DNA of 25,349 nucleotides from positions 1 through 25,349 of the IMG/VR virus record IMGVR_UViG_3300025577_000055. One strand, written 5' to 3'. Both the position numbers and the translations under genes were made by a program. How positions within the stretch are numbered: the first letter of the stretch is position 1; every line of letters begins with the position of its first letter. Below the pieces are notes generated by a model that did no database searches, was not told the DNA's origin, and was given only the letters and a program-made list of their open reading frames with translations. Shown here piece after piece: positions 17,123 through 22,176 of the stretch. Source of the stretch: a virus.

Positions 17123-17460
17123 GATACTTCCAGCTAAAAGACTTCAACTGTCAGGAGACAGGCAACAATGAGATGTGTTCTGATTTTATGGATAAGTTGG
17201 ATGAGTTACGCCATGTATGCGGATTTCCGTTTATCATTACCAGTGGGTACAGGGACAAGACACACAGTATCGAAGCTAGAAAGGCAAAGGTCGGAACCCA
17301 CGGACAAGGGATAGCGGCAGACATTAGAATCAATAACGGTAACGAAGCGTACCAGATTATAAAGAACGCTCAGTCAATGGGCTTCAATGGGATAGGGGTA
17401 GCTAAGACCTTCATCCATGTCGATACTAGAAAGACTATGCCTGTTATCTGGACGTATTAA
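17119..17460 (+). CDS. Endolysin, M15-family D-Ala peptidase
   Basis: 113 residues from the ATG that overlaps the holin stop; the same frame is open further upstream but those starts lie inside the holin gene. Zinc ligands of the M15 family are visible: H61 in G-T-H-G-Q-G and D68 in A-A-D-I-R (H-x6-D), and H100 in F-I-H-V-D, with D102 as likely catalytic neighbour. The S-G-Y-R-D motif (42-46) is also typical. Enzymes of this family cut the D-Ala-containing peptide bonds of peptidoglycan. No signal peptide, so export depends on the holin. Its stop overlaps the stop of the convergent minus-strand gene. Confidence 0.9.
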   Translation: MRYFQLKDFNCQETGNNEMCSDFMDKLDELRHVCGFPFIITSGYRDKTHSIEARKAKVGTHGQGIAADIRINNGNEAYQIIKNAQSMGFNGIGVAKTFIHVDTRKTMPVIWTY

Positions 17461-17606
17461 CTTAACAGGCTCTTTGCTGTCTTCTTAGACTTCCTGAATG
17501 CCTTGGCTGTAGGCGCGCCTTTAGACCCAACCTTACGCATCTTCTCACCAGACCCAGCGGCTATTCTCTTTCTCTTAGCGTGTATGTTTGCGTATAAACC
17601 TTTCAT
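17457..17606 (-). CDS. Small lysine-rich phage protein, 49 residues
   Basis: Too short for most gene callers but familiar as a recurrent phage protein: begins M-K-G-L-Y-A-N-I-H-A-K-R-K-R-I-A-A-G-S-G and continues K-G-A-P-T-A-K-A-F. Eleven Lys and four Arg in 49 residues, so nucleic-acid binding is plausible but unproven. Its ATG overlaps the stop of the preceding gene (TAATG), and its TAA shares bases with the endolysin TAA on the other strand. Function unknown. Confidence 0.8.
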   Translation of the reverse strand: MKGLYANIHAKRKRIAAGSGEKMRKVGSKGAPTAKAFRKSKKTAKSLLS

Positions 17607-17782
17607 TATTTCTTCAACATTGATTTCTTTTTACGGTACTTCTTTCTGCCTGCCTCATCTCGCAAAGCCTGTATAGCTTTTTCAGCTTGCTCTTTGTCTA
17701 GCGGCATAGAACGTGCGCGTTTAGCTTTTACTTTCTTTGGTCGTCCTACCTTACTTCCGTATGTACCCTTACCTTGCGGCAT
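17606..17782 (-). CDS. Small lysine-rich phage protein, 58 residues
   Basis: Begins M-P-Q-G-K-G-T-Y-G-S-K-V-G-R-P-K-K, an opening seen in many phage small proteins (from memory), and ends in a Lys/Arg cluster (R-K-K-Y-R-K-K-K-S-M-L-K-K). It has 15 Lys and 6 Arg in 58 residues. A good ribosome site (AGGAG, 6-7 nt before the ATG) supports the start. Part of a three-gene set of small basic proteins transcribed towards the lysis genes. Function unknown; DNA binding or DNA condensation is a guess. Confidence 0.8.
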   Translation of the reverse strand: MPQGKGTYGSKVGRPKKVKAKRARSMPLDKEQAEKAIQALRDEAGRKKYRKKKSMLKK

Positions 17783-17791
17783 TGTATTCTC

Positions 17792-18070
17792 CTACCATTT
17801 AGATTTGTTAGCCCAGTATGCCGCAGACATCTTACCCTTAGCGATGTTCTTAGCGTGTCGAGCCTTGAATGATTTACGTCTAGCCTTCTGTTTAGCTGAC
17901 TTAGGATTAGCCCCTGCACCTGATACGCCCTGCTGACCATAGCGAATAGTCTTTACTTGATCGCCAGACTTAGCGACAACAACGTGGGATTTTGTTGGAT
18001 GGTTAGGTGTACGCTTAGGTTTATTGTAACCAGATACGCCAATTCTTTTTAAGAGACTCTTCTTTTCCAT
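17792..18070 (-). CDS. Small basic phage protein, 92 residues
   Basis: From ATG 18070 the protein is M-E-K-K-S-L-L-K-R-I-G-V-S-G-Y with a conserved-looking core S-H-V-V-V-A-K-S-G-D-Q-V-K-T-I-R-Y-G-Q-Q-G and end F-K-A-R-H-A-K-N-I-A-K-G-K-M-S-A-A-Y-W. I recognise this as a widespread podovirus protein without a known function. An upstream in-frame ATG (18127) would run through the terminator hairpin and add a cysteine- and phenylalanine-rich extension, so I reject it. A perfect extended -10 element ends 6 nt before the ATG, so the mRNA may be leaderless. Confidence 0.8.
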   Translation of the reverse strand: MEKKSLLKRIGVSGYNKPKRTPNHPTKSHVVVAKSGDQVKTIRYGQQGVSGAGANPKSAKQKARRKSFKARHAKNIAKGKMSAAYWANKSKW

Positions 18071-18076
18071 GCTCTG

Positions 18077-18085
18077 ATTATACCA
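18077..18085 (-). promoter_or_regulatory. Extended -10 promoter, start codon at about +1
   Basis: On the minus strand TGGTATAAT (TG-N-TATAAT) is a perfect extended -10 element. No good -35 exists because the upstream spacer is the terminator hairpin. The expected start site, 7 nt downstream, is the A of ATG at 18070, and no ribosome site fits between them. Confidence 0.5.
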
Positions 18086-18105
18086 AAAAAAGCCCCCGAA
18101 GGGGC
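18084..18105 (-). terminator. Rho-independent terminator ending the replication/nin-like operon
   Basis: Read on the minus strand: GCCCC, loop TTCG, GGGGC, then seven T. Stem 18092-18096 with 18101-18105; T tract 18085-18091. The stable loop and long T tract make it strong. On the plus strand the hairpin is not followed by T, so it acts leftward only. Confidence 0.85.
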
Positions 18106-18220
18106 AAAACAACACTAGGTAACACACATGAAATAGAAAATTATATAAGACCCATCAATCTCCACAATTAATAGGGCCTAATTTGAAATTAATCTGTGCA
18201 GACAATCTCAATCTCAATAT

Positions 18221-18460
18221 CTATTCTACACTAAACGTAGGGTGATGCAACCTTAATTCTTCATCTGTTGGCGGTTCAGCAAGAGCCTCTTGTTCAGCCT
18301 CTACATCAGACCAGATTAAATCTATCTCTTCTACTGCATAAGCAGGCAGGGCAGAGCCATACAGCACAGCCTCAAAGATAGAATCCATCTGTATTGGAAC
18401 ATGATGCATCTTTAAATCAATGGCCTTGCTCCGTAAATCGTTTAAAAATCCATTAGTCAT
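18221..18460 (-). CDS. Unknown acidic protein, 79 residues
   Basis: Begins M-T-N-G-F-L-N-D-L-R-S-K-A-I-D, helical and acidic in the second half (E-E-I-D-L-I-W-S-D-V-E-A-E-Q-E-A-L), ending H-H-P-T-F-S-V-E. Its ATG overlaps the TGA of the NinG gene (ATGA), so it belongs to the same operon and is probably translationally coupled. No family recognised. It is the last gene before the terminator, with 115 bases of untranslated sequence between. Confidence 0.55.
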   Translation of the reverse strand: MTNGFLNDLRSKAIDLKMHHVPIQMDSIFEAVLYGSALPAYAVEEIDLIWSDVEAEQEALAEPPTDEELRLHHPTFSVE

Positions 18461-18861
18461 AACAATCTTTCCTCATGGTATTTAATTAAATCATTAAACT
18501 CTTTTAACATATCCCTGTAATCAGCAGTGTACAACTTCTTAATCTTTCTTTTGTCTTGGTGCATCTGCCGAACAAAGTCCTCACCGTACATATCAATCAT
18601 CCATAGTGTGTACTGTCCTTCAGCACTACCCTTGGACATACCAAAGGCATTACATCCTTTACACTGGGGGTGAACATTCTCAACCTCTAATGCCCAGTAC
18701 GAACTACTCCCCTTAGCTATGTAGTGACCACCATCACATTCCTTCCAGTGCATTCTCTTATCACAAGATACACACTGAACCATTCCATATTCATCTGCGG
18801 CAGAGATTCTTGCCAATTTCTGGATTGCAGTCAAACACTTAGAACGTAATGTAACAGCCAT
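18457..18861 (-). CDS. ninG: NinG-like recombination protein (Rap family)
   Basis: 134 residues from ATG 18861 (GAGG 7 nt upstream); an ATG at 18900 is also possible and would add 13 residues containing a DNA palindrome. A zinc-binding module is clear: C-V-S-C (C30, C33), C42, then G-G-H-Y-I (H46), and E-N-V-H-P-Q-C-K-G-C-N (H64, C67, C70). This is the pattern of lambda NinG/Rap, a structure-specific endonuclease that resolves branched recombination intermediates. It is shorter than lambda NinG, lacking the long basic N-terminal part. Company of NinB-like and O-like genes supports the call. Confidence 0.85.
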   Translation of the reverse strand: MAVTLRSKCLTAIQKLARISAADEYGMVQCVSCDKRMHWKECDGGHYIAKGSSSYWALEVENVHPQCKGCNAFGMSKGSAEGQYTLWMIDMYGEDFVRQMHQDKRKIKKLYTADYRDMLKEFNDLIKYHEERLL

Positions 18862-18880
18862 AAATAACCTCATTTTACCA

Positions 18881-18894
18881 TACCCTGTAGGGTA
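18881..18894. repeat. Short palindrome TACCC-TGTA-GGGTA
   Basis: A perfect 5-bp inverted repeat with a 4-base centre, just upstream of the preferred NinG start. It could be an operator or an RNA hairpin that controls NinG translation. If NinG starts at 18900 it is coding. Another TACCCT half-like element lies at 18973-18977. Confidence 0.4.
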
Positions 18895-18908
18895 GATCAT
18901 ATTTTTAC

Positions 18909-19022
18909 CTAAACGCGCTTAGAAAGCTCTACAAGCCCTTTAAACGCCCTTCCAGAACCCTTCACGGAGTATACCCTAGCGTTTGTTCTTCTTCTTTCTT
19001 TCTTCCCACAGTTTTTGTTCAT
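18909..19022 (-). CDS. Possible 37-residue basic microprotein overlapping a membrane microprotein
   Basis: Begins M-N-K-N-C-G-K-K-E-R-R-R-T-N-A-R-V-Y-S-V and ends F-K-G-L-V-E-L-S-K-R-V. The frame starts inside the 40-residue membrane ORF and extends 67 bases past its stop, filling the otherwise empty gap before NinG. The last part looks like real protein sequence, with a charged amphipathic helix. The ribosome site before this ATG is poor, and a GTG at residue 21 is another possible start. Function unknown. Confidence 0.35.
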   Translation of the reverse strand: MNKNCGKKERRRTNARVYSVKGSGRAFKGLVELSKRV

Positions 19023-19098
19023 CGCTAACCATATCCCACCAACCTTTCATACATATTCCGATTAGTATAAGCCATGCAATTCCTAGTAAAATTTCCAT
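18976..19098 (-). CDS. 40-residue single-pass membrane microprotein
   Basis: Begins M-E-I-L-L-G-I-A-W-L-I-L-I-G-I-C, one membrane segment, followed by M-K-G-W-W-D-M-V-S-D and a basic tail (E-E-R-K-K-K-N-K-R). The ribosome site is excellent (AGGAG, then TTAAC, then ATG) and is the same leader as that of the HTH gene at 20888. It lies 8 bases after the NinB-like stop, in the operon. Role unknown; an N-out anchor with a charged cytoplasmic tail is the simplest topology. Confidence 0.65.
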   Translation of the reverse strand: MEILLGIAWLILIGICMKGWWDMVSDEQKLWEERKKKNKR

Positions 19099-19106
19099 GT
19101 TAACTC

Positions 19107-19526
19107 CTACTCAGTCATATCTTTTGAAGGGAATGGTATGTGTATACCAGTTCTCTCCACCAAACCCCGATTGATAGCGTCATATACTTTAGCTACTTTG
19201 TCAGAGTGTATCTCGGTAGTAGATTCTATGTCGTACATGGTGTTTTGAATCTGCTTCCAAAATAATTTAAATGATTGTTGTGTCCACGGTATCTCAATGT
19301 CACCCTTCATAAACTTAGCGTTCATCTGATGGTAGATACCTGCATCGTTTAGACGTCTAGCCGCCTCTTTGAAATAGACTTCCAGTGCCGCTTGTTGCTT
19401 TGGTGATCGTGGTTTACCAAACGTGTACCGAAAAGTAATGTACTGCTTGTCTTCAAACAACTCATCGACAAACTTTTTAAACAATTCTTTCTTCTGTTCA
19501 GTGTTTACTGTGTACGCTTCACCCAT
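19107..19526 (-). CDS. ninB: NinB-like (Orf) recombination mediator
   Basis: 139 residues from ATG 19526, chosen because AAGGA lies 7 nt upstream; ATG 19547 would add 7 residues. The C-terminal half has the order expected of lambda NinB/Orf: I-P-W-T-Q-Q-S-F-K, L-F-W-K-Q-I-Q, E-S-T-T-E-I, V-Y-D-A-I-N-R, and the ending G-I-H-I-P-F-P-S. Lambda Orf helps load annealing and recombination proteins on single-stranded DNA coated with SSB. The start overlaps the stop of the tandem-HTH gene (TAATG). Family named by recognised pattern; similarity at the N-terminus is less clear. Confidence 0.7.
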   Translation of the reverse strand: MGEAYTVNTEQKKELFKKFVDELFEDKQYITFRYTFGKPRSPKQQAALEVYFKEAARRLNDAGIYHQMNAKFMKGDIEIPWTQQSFKLFWKQIQNTMYDIESTTEIHSDKVAKVYDAINRGLVERTGIHIPFPSKDMTE

Positions 19527-20020
19527 TAGAGTTTCCTTCTTAACCATTGTGCACTTATAAATTCAGCGTGGCTTTCAAATACGCTACTTGCTAACTGTGG
19601 TTGAAAGTGGCTTTTATTTACAGCTTTAGATATTGGTCTTACATGGTGGTTACTAAACGTAGTAGCCTTACCTATCCTTTTGCTTAACGCATTTGGTTTA
19701 AGACCAGTAATCTCAGCTAATTTTTTAATTGTGTATTTTTCTCCTGCATTAAAGCGGGCATCATCCCCTACAAAAGTCATCAATTTTTGTTGATGTTGAT
19801 TGCCATTAAACTGTGTTTGAACGCGCTTAATTTTCTTAAAGTTATTGTCTCTAGCAGTTGCCTTGTATCTCAGCCGCTCGCATACAAATGTTTTAGATAC
19901 GCCAAATGCTTTAGCCAACTCGTCCCTGCTGTAGAATGTACCTGATGTTAGCTTAGGATTTTTACCCTTGTACTCAATTAAAATTGTTCTGCTATCGTGT
20001 TCCATAATTAATTCGCCCAT
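19526..20020 (-). CDS. Tandem helix-turn-helix protein, unknown role
   Basis: Up to 164 residues. Two helix-turn-helix-like segments are visible: Y-S-R-D-E-L-A-K-A-F-G-V-S-K-T-F-V-C-E-R-L at about 30-50, and Y-T-I-K-K-L-A-E-I-T-G-L-K-P-N-A-L-S-K-R-I at about 96-116, each preceded by a similar beta-like lead (T-S-G-T-F-Y; N-A-G-E-K-Y). The repeat suggests internal duplication and binding to a two-part DNA site. Start could be ATG 20020 (overlapping the initiator gene by 13 bases) or ATG 20005; neither has a strong ribosome site. It lies between initiator and NinB and may be a helper of replication or a regulator. Confidence 0.65.
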   Translation of the reverse strand: MGELIMEHDSRTILIEYKGKNPKLTSGTFYSRDELAKAFGVSKTFVCERLRYKATARDNNFKKIKRVQTQFNGNQHQQKLMTFVGDDARFNAGEKYTIKKLAEITGLKPNALSKRIGKATTFSNHHVRPISKAVNKSHFQPQLASSVFESHAEFISAQWLRRKL

Positions 20021-20688
20021 GATGTGTCTGTCAGTGCATCTTCAATAGATCGATCTTTTATTGTCCCCTTTTGTTTGGGTTTAGATCGTTGTTTGCGGTT
20101 AGTTTCCCATGTTCTCACACAAGCCTTCCAATCTTTCATCTTGTTCTTGCCTACCATCCATCCCTTTGCTTGGTAGAAATCAATAAAGGTTTCTGCATCA
20201 ACTAAATTGTTTCTTTGATTACAATAATCACTAACTTCATCAACACTGGGAGGAGTGAAACGAGTCCCCTTATTAGTTGTATTATTAAATGTATTATTAA
20301 TTGTCTTATTATCCTCCATTATTTTATGGGGAGGGTCCCCATCATTTTGTGGGGAGGGTATACATTTTTTAATGGGGAGGGTATCCATTATTTTATCCAT
20401 ACCCCCCTCGTTGATTCTTATGTATCTTTTCAGGACTTGCTTAGTACCTTCTTTGTATTCAAGTTGTACTGTGATGTATCCTTTTGTCTTAAGCTGTCCT
20501 ATCCAACCACTGACCGTCTTAGGGTCTACTTCATAAAGATCAGCAAAGTATTGATTACTAGACCAACAGTAGCCTTCCTTGTTACATAATGCAGTGATCT
20601 CTGCGTACAACAATCTAGCCAGTGGCTTTAAAGTCTTGTCATACCGAACATCAGCGGTCAAAATAGCGAAATAGGATGGCTTATCCAT
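20008..20688 (-). CDS. O-like replication initiator carrying its own origin
   Basis: 226 residues from ATG 20688, which overlaps the HTH gene stop (TGATG) with GGTGAG upstream. Residues about 15-92 form a winged helix (L-A-R-L-L-Y-A-E-I-T-A-L, W-S-S-N-Q-Y-F-A-D-L-Y-E-V-D, V-S-G-W-I-G-Q-L-K-T-K-G-Y-I) as in phage replisome organisers. Residues 96-141 are a low-complexity linker encoded by iteron-like repeats. The C-terminal part has F-I-D-F-Y-Q-A-K-G-W and W-K-A-C-V-R-T-W-E, a motif shared with DnaD/O-type C-terminal domains. It should bind the origin and recruit a helicase (host or phage). No DnaC- or DnaB-like gene is in the window. Confidence 0.8.
   Translation of the reverse strand: MDKPSYFAILTADVRYDKTLKPLARLLYAEITALCNKEGYCWSSNQYFADLYEVDPKTVSGWIGQLKTKGYITVQLEYKEGTKQVLKRYIRINEGGMDKIMDTLPIKKCIPSPQNDGDPPHKIMEDNKTINNTFNNTTNKGTRFTPPSVDEVSDYCNQRNNLVDAETFIDFYQAKGWMVGKNKMKDWKACVRTWETNRKQRSKPKQKGTIKDRSIEDALTDTSWAN
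20278..20301. repeat. Tandem AT-rich 12-mers, candidate DNA unwinding element
   Basis: TGTATTATTAAA (20278-20289) followed directly by TGTATTATTAAT (20290-20301), 11 of 12 identical, within an AT-rich stretch from about 20268 to 20326. It lies beside the iterons, on the initiator-gene downstream side, as the AT-rich region does in lambda ori. Confidence 0.55.
20317..20405. repeat. Iteron array inside the initiator gene (candidate origin of replication)
   Basis: Three 20-bp units begin at 20317, 20340 and 20363, each ending TGGGGAGGGT. Units 2 and 3 each differ from unit 1 at two positions. A fourth unit at 20386 keeps only the first 11 bases (CATTATTTTAT). The period is exactly 23 bp, which is not a multiple of three, so the three GC-rich cores are translated in three different frames. 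The repeat therefore cannot come from protein selection. Layout matches initiator-binding iterons. Confidence 0.75.
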
Positions 20689-20888
20689 CACTCACCTACC
20701 GCAATGAACTCTGATACCTTAACTTCACAAGCACTAGCCAGTTTAGTTAGTGTCTTCATGTTCGGAGATCGGTGGTTGTTTCTGATTAAACTTAGGGTAG
20801 CAATGTCCAACCCTGCATTGACTGCAAGCTGACTTTGATTTAAACGTAACTCATACATAAAATGATCTATTGATTTATTGATGTCCAT
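20688..20888 (-). CDS. Cro/CI-like helix-turn-helix regulator, 66 residues
   Basis: XRE-type HTH: L-N-Q-S-Q-L-A-V-N-A-G-L-D-I-A-T-L-S-L-I-R (residues 16-36), then N-N-H-R-S-P-N-M-K-T-L-T-K-L-A-S-A-C-E-V-K. There is no protease or dimerisation domain, so it is Cro-sized. The ribosome site AAGGAG is 5 nt before the ATG. It is the first gene of the leftward operon, and its promoter is back to back with that of the rightward early genes, so it probably represses one or both. Stop overlaps the initiator ATG (TGATG). Confidence 0.85.
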   Translation of the reverse strand: MDINKSIDHFMYELRLNQSQLAVNAGLDIATLSLIRNNHRSPNMKTLTKLASACEVKVSEFIAVGE

Positions 20889-20913
20889 GTTAACTCCTTA
20901 GTAGTGAATGCGA

Positions 20914-20942
20914 ACTGTAAATTAATTTTAATCTCTAGTCAA
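20914..20942 (-). promoter_or_regulatory. Leftward early promoter
   Basis: On the minus strand TTGACT (20942-20937), 17-bp spacer, TACAGT (20919-20914), 26 bases before the HTH start codon. Five of six and four of six matches to the sigma70 consensus. Confidence 0.6.
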
Positions 20943-20949
20943 ACTTTTG

Positions 20950-20978
20950 TTGACATCTAGTTAACCGTAGTCCATTAT
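20950..20978 (+). promoter_or_regulatory. Rightward early promoter
   Basis: TTGACA (20950-20955), 17-bp spacer, CATTAT (20973-20978). A TATACT at 20976-20981 is a better hexamer but with 20-bp spacing. The -35 boxes of the two divergent promoters form the inverted repeat GTCAA-N7-TTGAC centred on 20946, a natural site for a repressor that blocks both. Confidence 0.6.
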
Positions 20979-21010
20979 ACTATGACAAACAACAAAAAGA
21001 GGAAATCAAC

Positions 21011-21187
21011 ATGAGAGACAATCCAATACAATGTCCAGATGATTTAGATGATTTTTATTCAAGACTTGCAGGACGACCAATAGACCCTGATCAGAAGAAT
21101 GATGACTGGTTTTGGAATGAGCGCGAGAAGAAAGCCAAGGTTATAGAGGCTCGATGGATAAAGAATATGGAGAAAAGTCATGGATAA
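21011..21187 (+). CDS. Small unknown early protein, 58 residues
   Basis: First gene after the rightward promoter, with GAGGAA 5 nt before the ATG. Begins M-R-D-N-P-I-Q-C-P-D-D-L-D-D-F-Y-S-R-L and ends in a charged helix (W-N-E-R-E-K-K-A-K-V-I-E-A-R-W). Its 3' end overlaps the next ORF by 8 bases. No family recognised. A role as early regulator or inhibitor would fit its position but is a guess. Confidence 0.6.
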   Translation: MRDNPIQCPDDLDDFYSRLAGRPIDPDQKNDDWFWNEREKKAKVIEARWIKNMEKSHG

Positions 21188-21335
21188 TATGAATGATCTA
21201 AATGACTATGATCGTGGAGAGTACGATAGAATAGCAGGCTATGATGCTTTGCCTAATCAATCAGACTCTTATGAACAGGGTTATGGTAAGGCATACAACC
21301 TAGAGATGAATGCTACAGCGAGGAGCGAACAATGA
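21180..21335 (+). CDS. Small acidic early protein, 51 residues
   Basis: Begins M-D-N-M-N-D-L-N-D-Y-D-R-G-E-Y-D-R-I-A-G-Y and continues S-D-S-Y-E-Q-G-Y-G-K-A-Y. The D-Y-D-R-G and Y-x-x-G-Y patterns recur in small uncharacterised phage proteins (from memory). GGAG lies about 8 nt before the ATG. Overlaps the genes on both sides (8 and 4 bases), supporting coupled translation. Function unknown. Confidence 0.6.
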   Translation: MDNMNDLNDYDRGEYDRIAGYDALPNQSDSYEQGYGKAYNLEMNATARSEQ

Positions 21336-21640
21336 ATAAACAAGATTTGCTCGATCGTATTGAAATGGATGAAGAAGAATTTATTAAGTGGTCACAAAGT
21401 TTTTCTCCTGAATTAATATATTTTTGGGATGATACGCCTTGTTGTTTATACACTGATGGAGATGGAGGTATTGCATTGATACGAGGTTTTTGTGATGTAT
21501 TTGAGGAGAAAGGATTTCAAATATCTTTCCCAATCCCAACACTTTATTGTGATATTTCTTTTGATGATATGTCTGACATCATAGCAAACCTTAAAAAAAA
21601 TATTAAAACTTATTTAAAAGAACTGGAGGAAACAGAATGA
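21332..21640 (+). CDS. Unknown acidic early protein, 102 residues
   Basis: ATG overlaps the previous stop (ATGA) and GAGGAG lies just upstream. Begins M-N-K-Q-D-L-L-D-R-I-E-M-D-E-E-E-F, with an aromatic middle (L-I-Y-F-W-D-D-T-P-C-C-L-Y) and a helical end (I-I-A-N-L-K-K-N-I-K-T-Y-L-K-E-L). The acidic surface and position before the recombination genes are all that can be said; no family recognised. Overlaps the annealing protein by 4 bases. Confidence 0.6.
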   Translation: MNKQDLLDRIEMDEEEFIKWSQSFSPELIYFWDDTPCCLYTDGDGGIALIRGFCDVFEEKGFQISFPIPTLYCDISFDDMSDIIANLKKNIKTYLKELEETE

Positions 21641-22176
21641 GTACATGGAAAACATTATCAGCAATAGATTGCAGTAAACACGTAGAGAAGAAAGGCAACC
21701 TGTCTTACCTCTCTTGGGCATGGGCGTGGTCTACTTTGATGGAACACTACCCTGATTCAAGCTACACATACTGTCCTCCTTCCTTTCTTGAGAATGGTAC
21801 TTGTGAAGTCAACGTATCGGTCACAGTGAAAGAGAAAACACACTCTATGTGGCTACCAGTTATGGATAATAGGAATAAAGCTGTGCCTAATCCTACATCC
21901 AGAGACATTTCTGATGCTCGTATGCGCTGTTTAGTTAAAGCTATTGCCATGCATGGGCTAGGTGCTTACATCTACGCAGGGGAAGACTTGCCGCAAGCTG
22001 TACAAAATGCTGTACTGTCTGGCGATCAAGCTAAAGAGATCAAAGGGCTACTTGCAGAGCATGGAGTAGATGTTAAAGTCTTTCTAAAGCACTTCAAAGC
22101 AACCTCAGTTGATGAGATGTTAGCTGTACACTACTCTAAAGCTGTGGCGGCACTGAATGCTAAGGCTAAAAAATGA
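21637..22176 (+). CDS. Single-strand annealing protein, Sak family (DUF1071-type)
   Basis: 179 residues. The family-like motif N-L-S-Y-L-S-W-A-W-A-W (residues 21-31) is followed by a beta-rich core and D-A-R-M-R-C-L-V-K-A-I-A-M-H-G-L-G-A-Y-I-Y-A-G-E-D-L-P (about 92-120), both typical of Sak/DUF1071 proteins of the Rad52-like annealase group. It would anneal complementary single strands produced by the exonuclease next door. The C-terminal extension (K-E-I-K-G-L-L-A-E-H-G-V-D-V) is a helical domain. GGAGG lies upstream, and the gene overlaps both neighbours by 4 bases. Confidence 0.88.
   Translation: MSTWKTLSAIDCSKHVEKKGNLSYLSWAWAWSTLMEHYPDSSYTYCPPSFLENGTCEVNVSVTVKEKTHSMWLPVMDNRNKAVPNPTSRDISDARMRCLVKAIAMHGLGAYIYAGEDLPQAVQNAVLSGDQAKEIKGLLAEHGVDVKVFLKHFKATSVDEMLAVHYSKAVAALNAKAKK

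Noticed and set aside
17694-17936. Plus-strand reading frame over the small basic genes
   Set aside because: The minus-strand proteins there have recognisable phage motifs and ribosome sites; the plus frame has none.
18071-18127. Longer start for the 92-residue basic protein
   Set aside because: It would be translated through the terminator hairpin and T tract and adds a Cys/Phe-rich segment unlike the rest.
18180-18222. Three GAGATT-like repeats (ATCTCA on the plus strand) after the 79-residue gene
   Set aside because: Short, imperfect and in AT-rich untranslated sequence; likely simple-sequence drift.
20317-20405. CRISPR array
   Set aside because: The period is 23 bp with only 3 bases between 20-bp repeats, leaving no spacers, and it lies inside a gene.
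20215-20589. Plus-strand reading frames over the initiator gene
   Set aside because: They are antisense shadows of the initiator; the low-complexity hydrophobic translation comes from the iterons and AT-rich repeats.
20982-21014. 10-residue leader ORF before the first early gene
   Set aside because: Its ATG lies directly after the -10 element, upstream of or at the expected transcript start.
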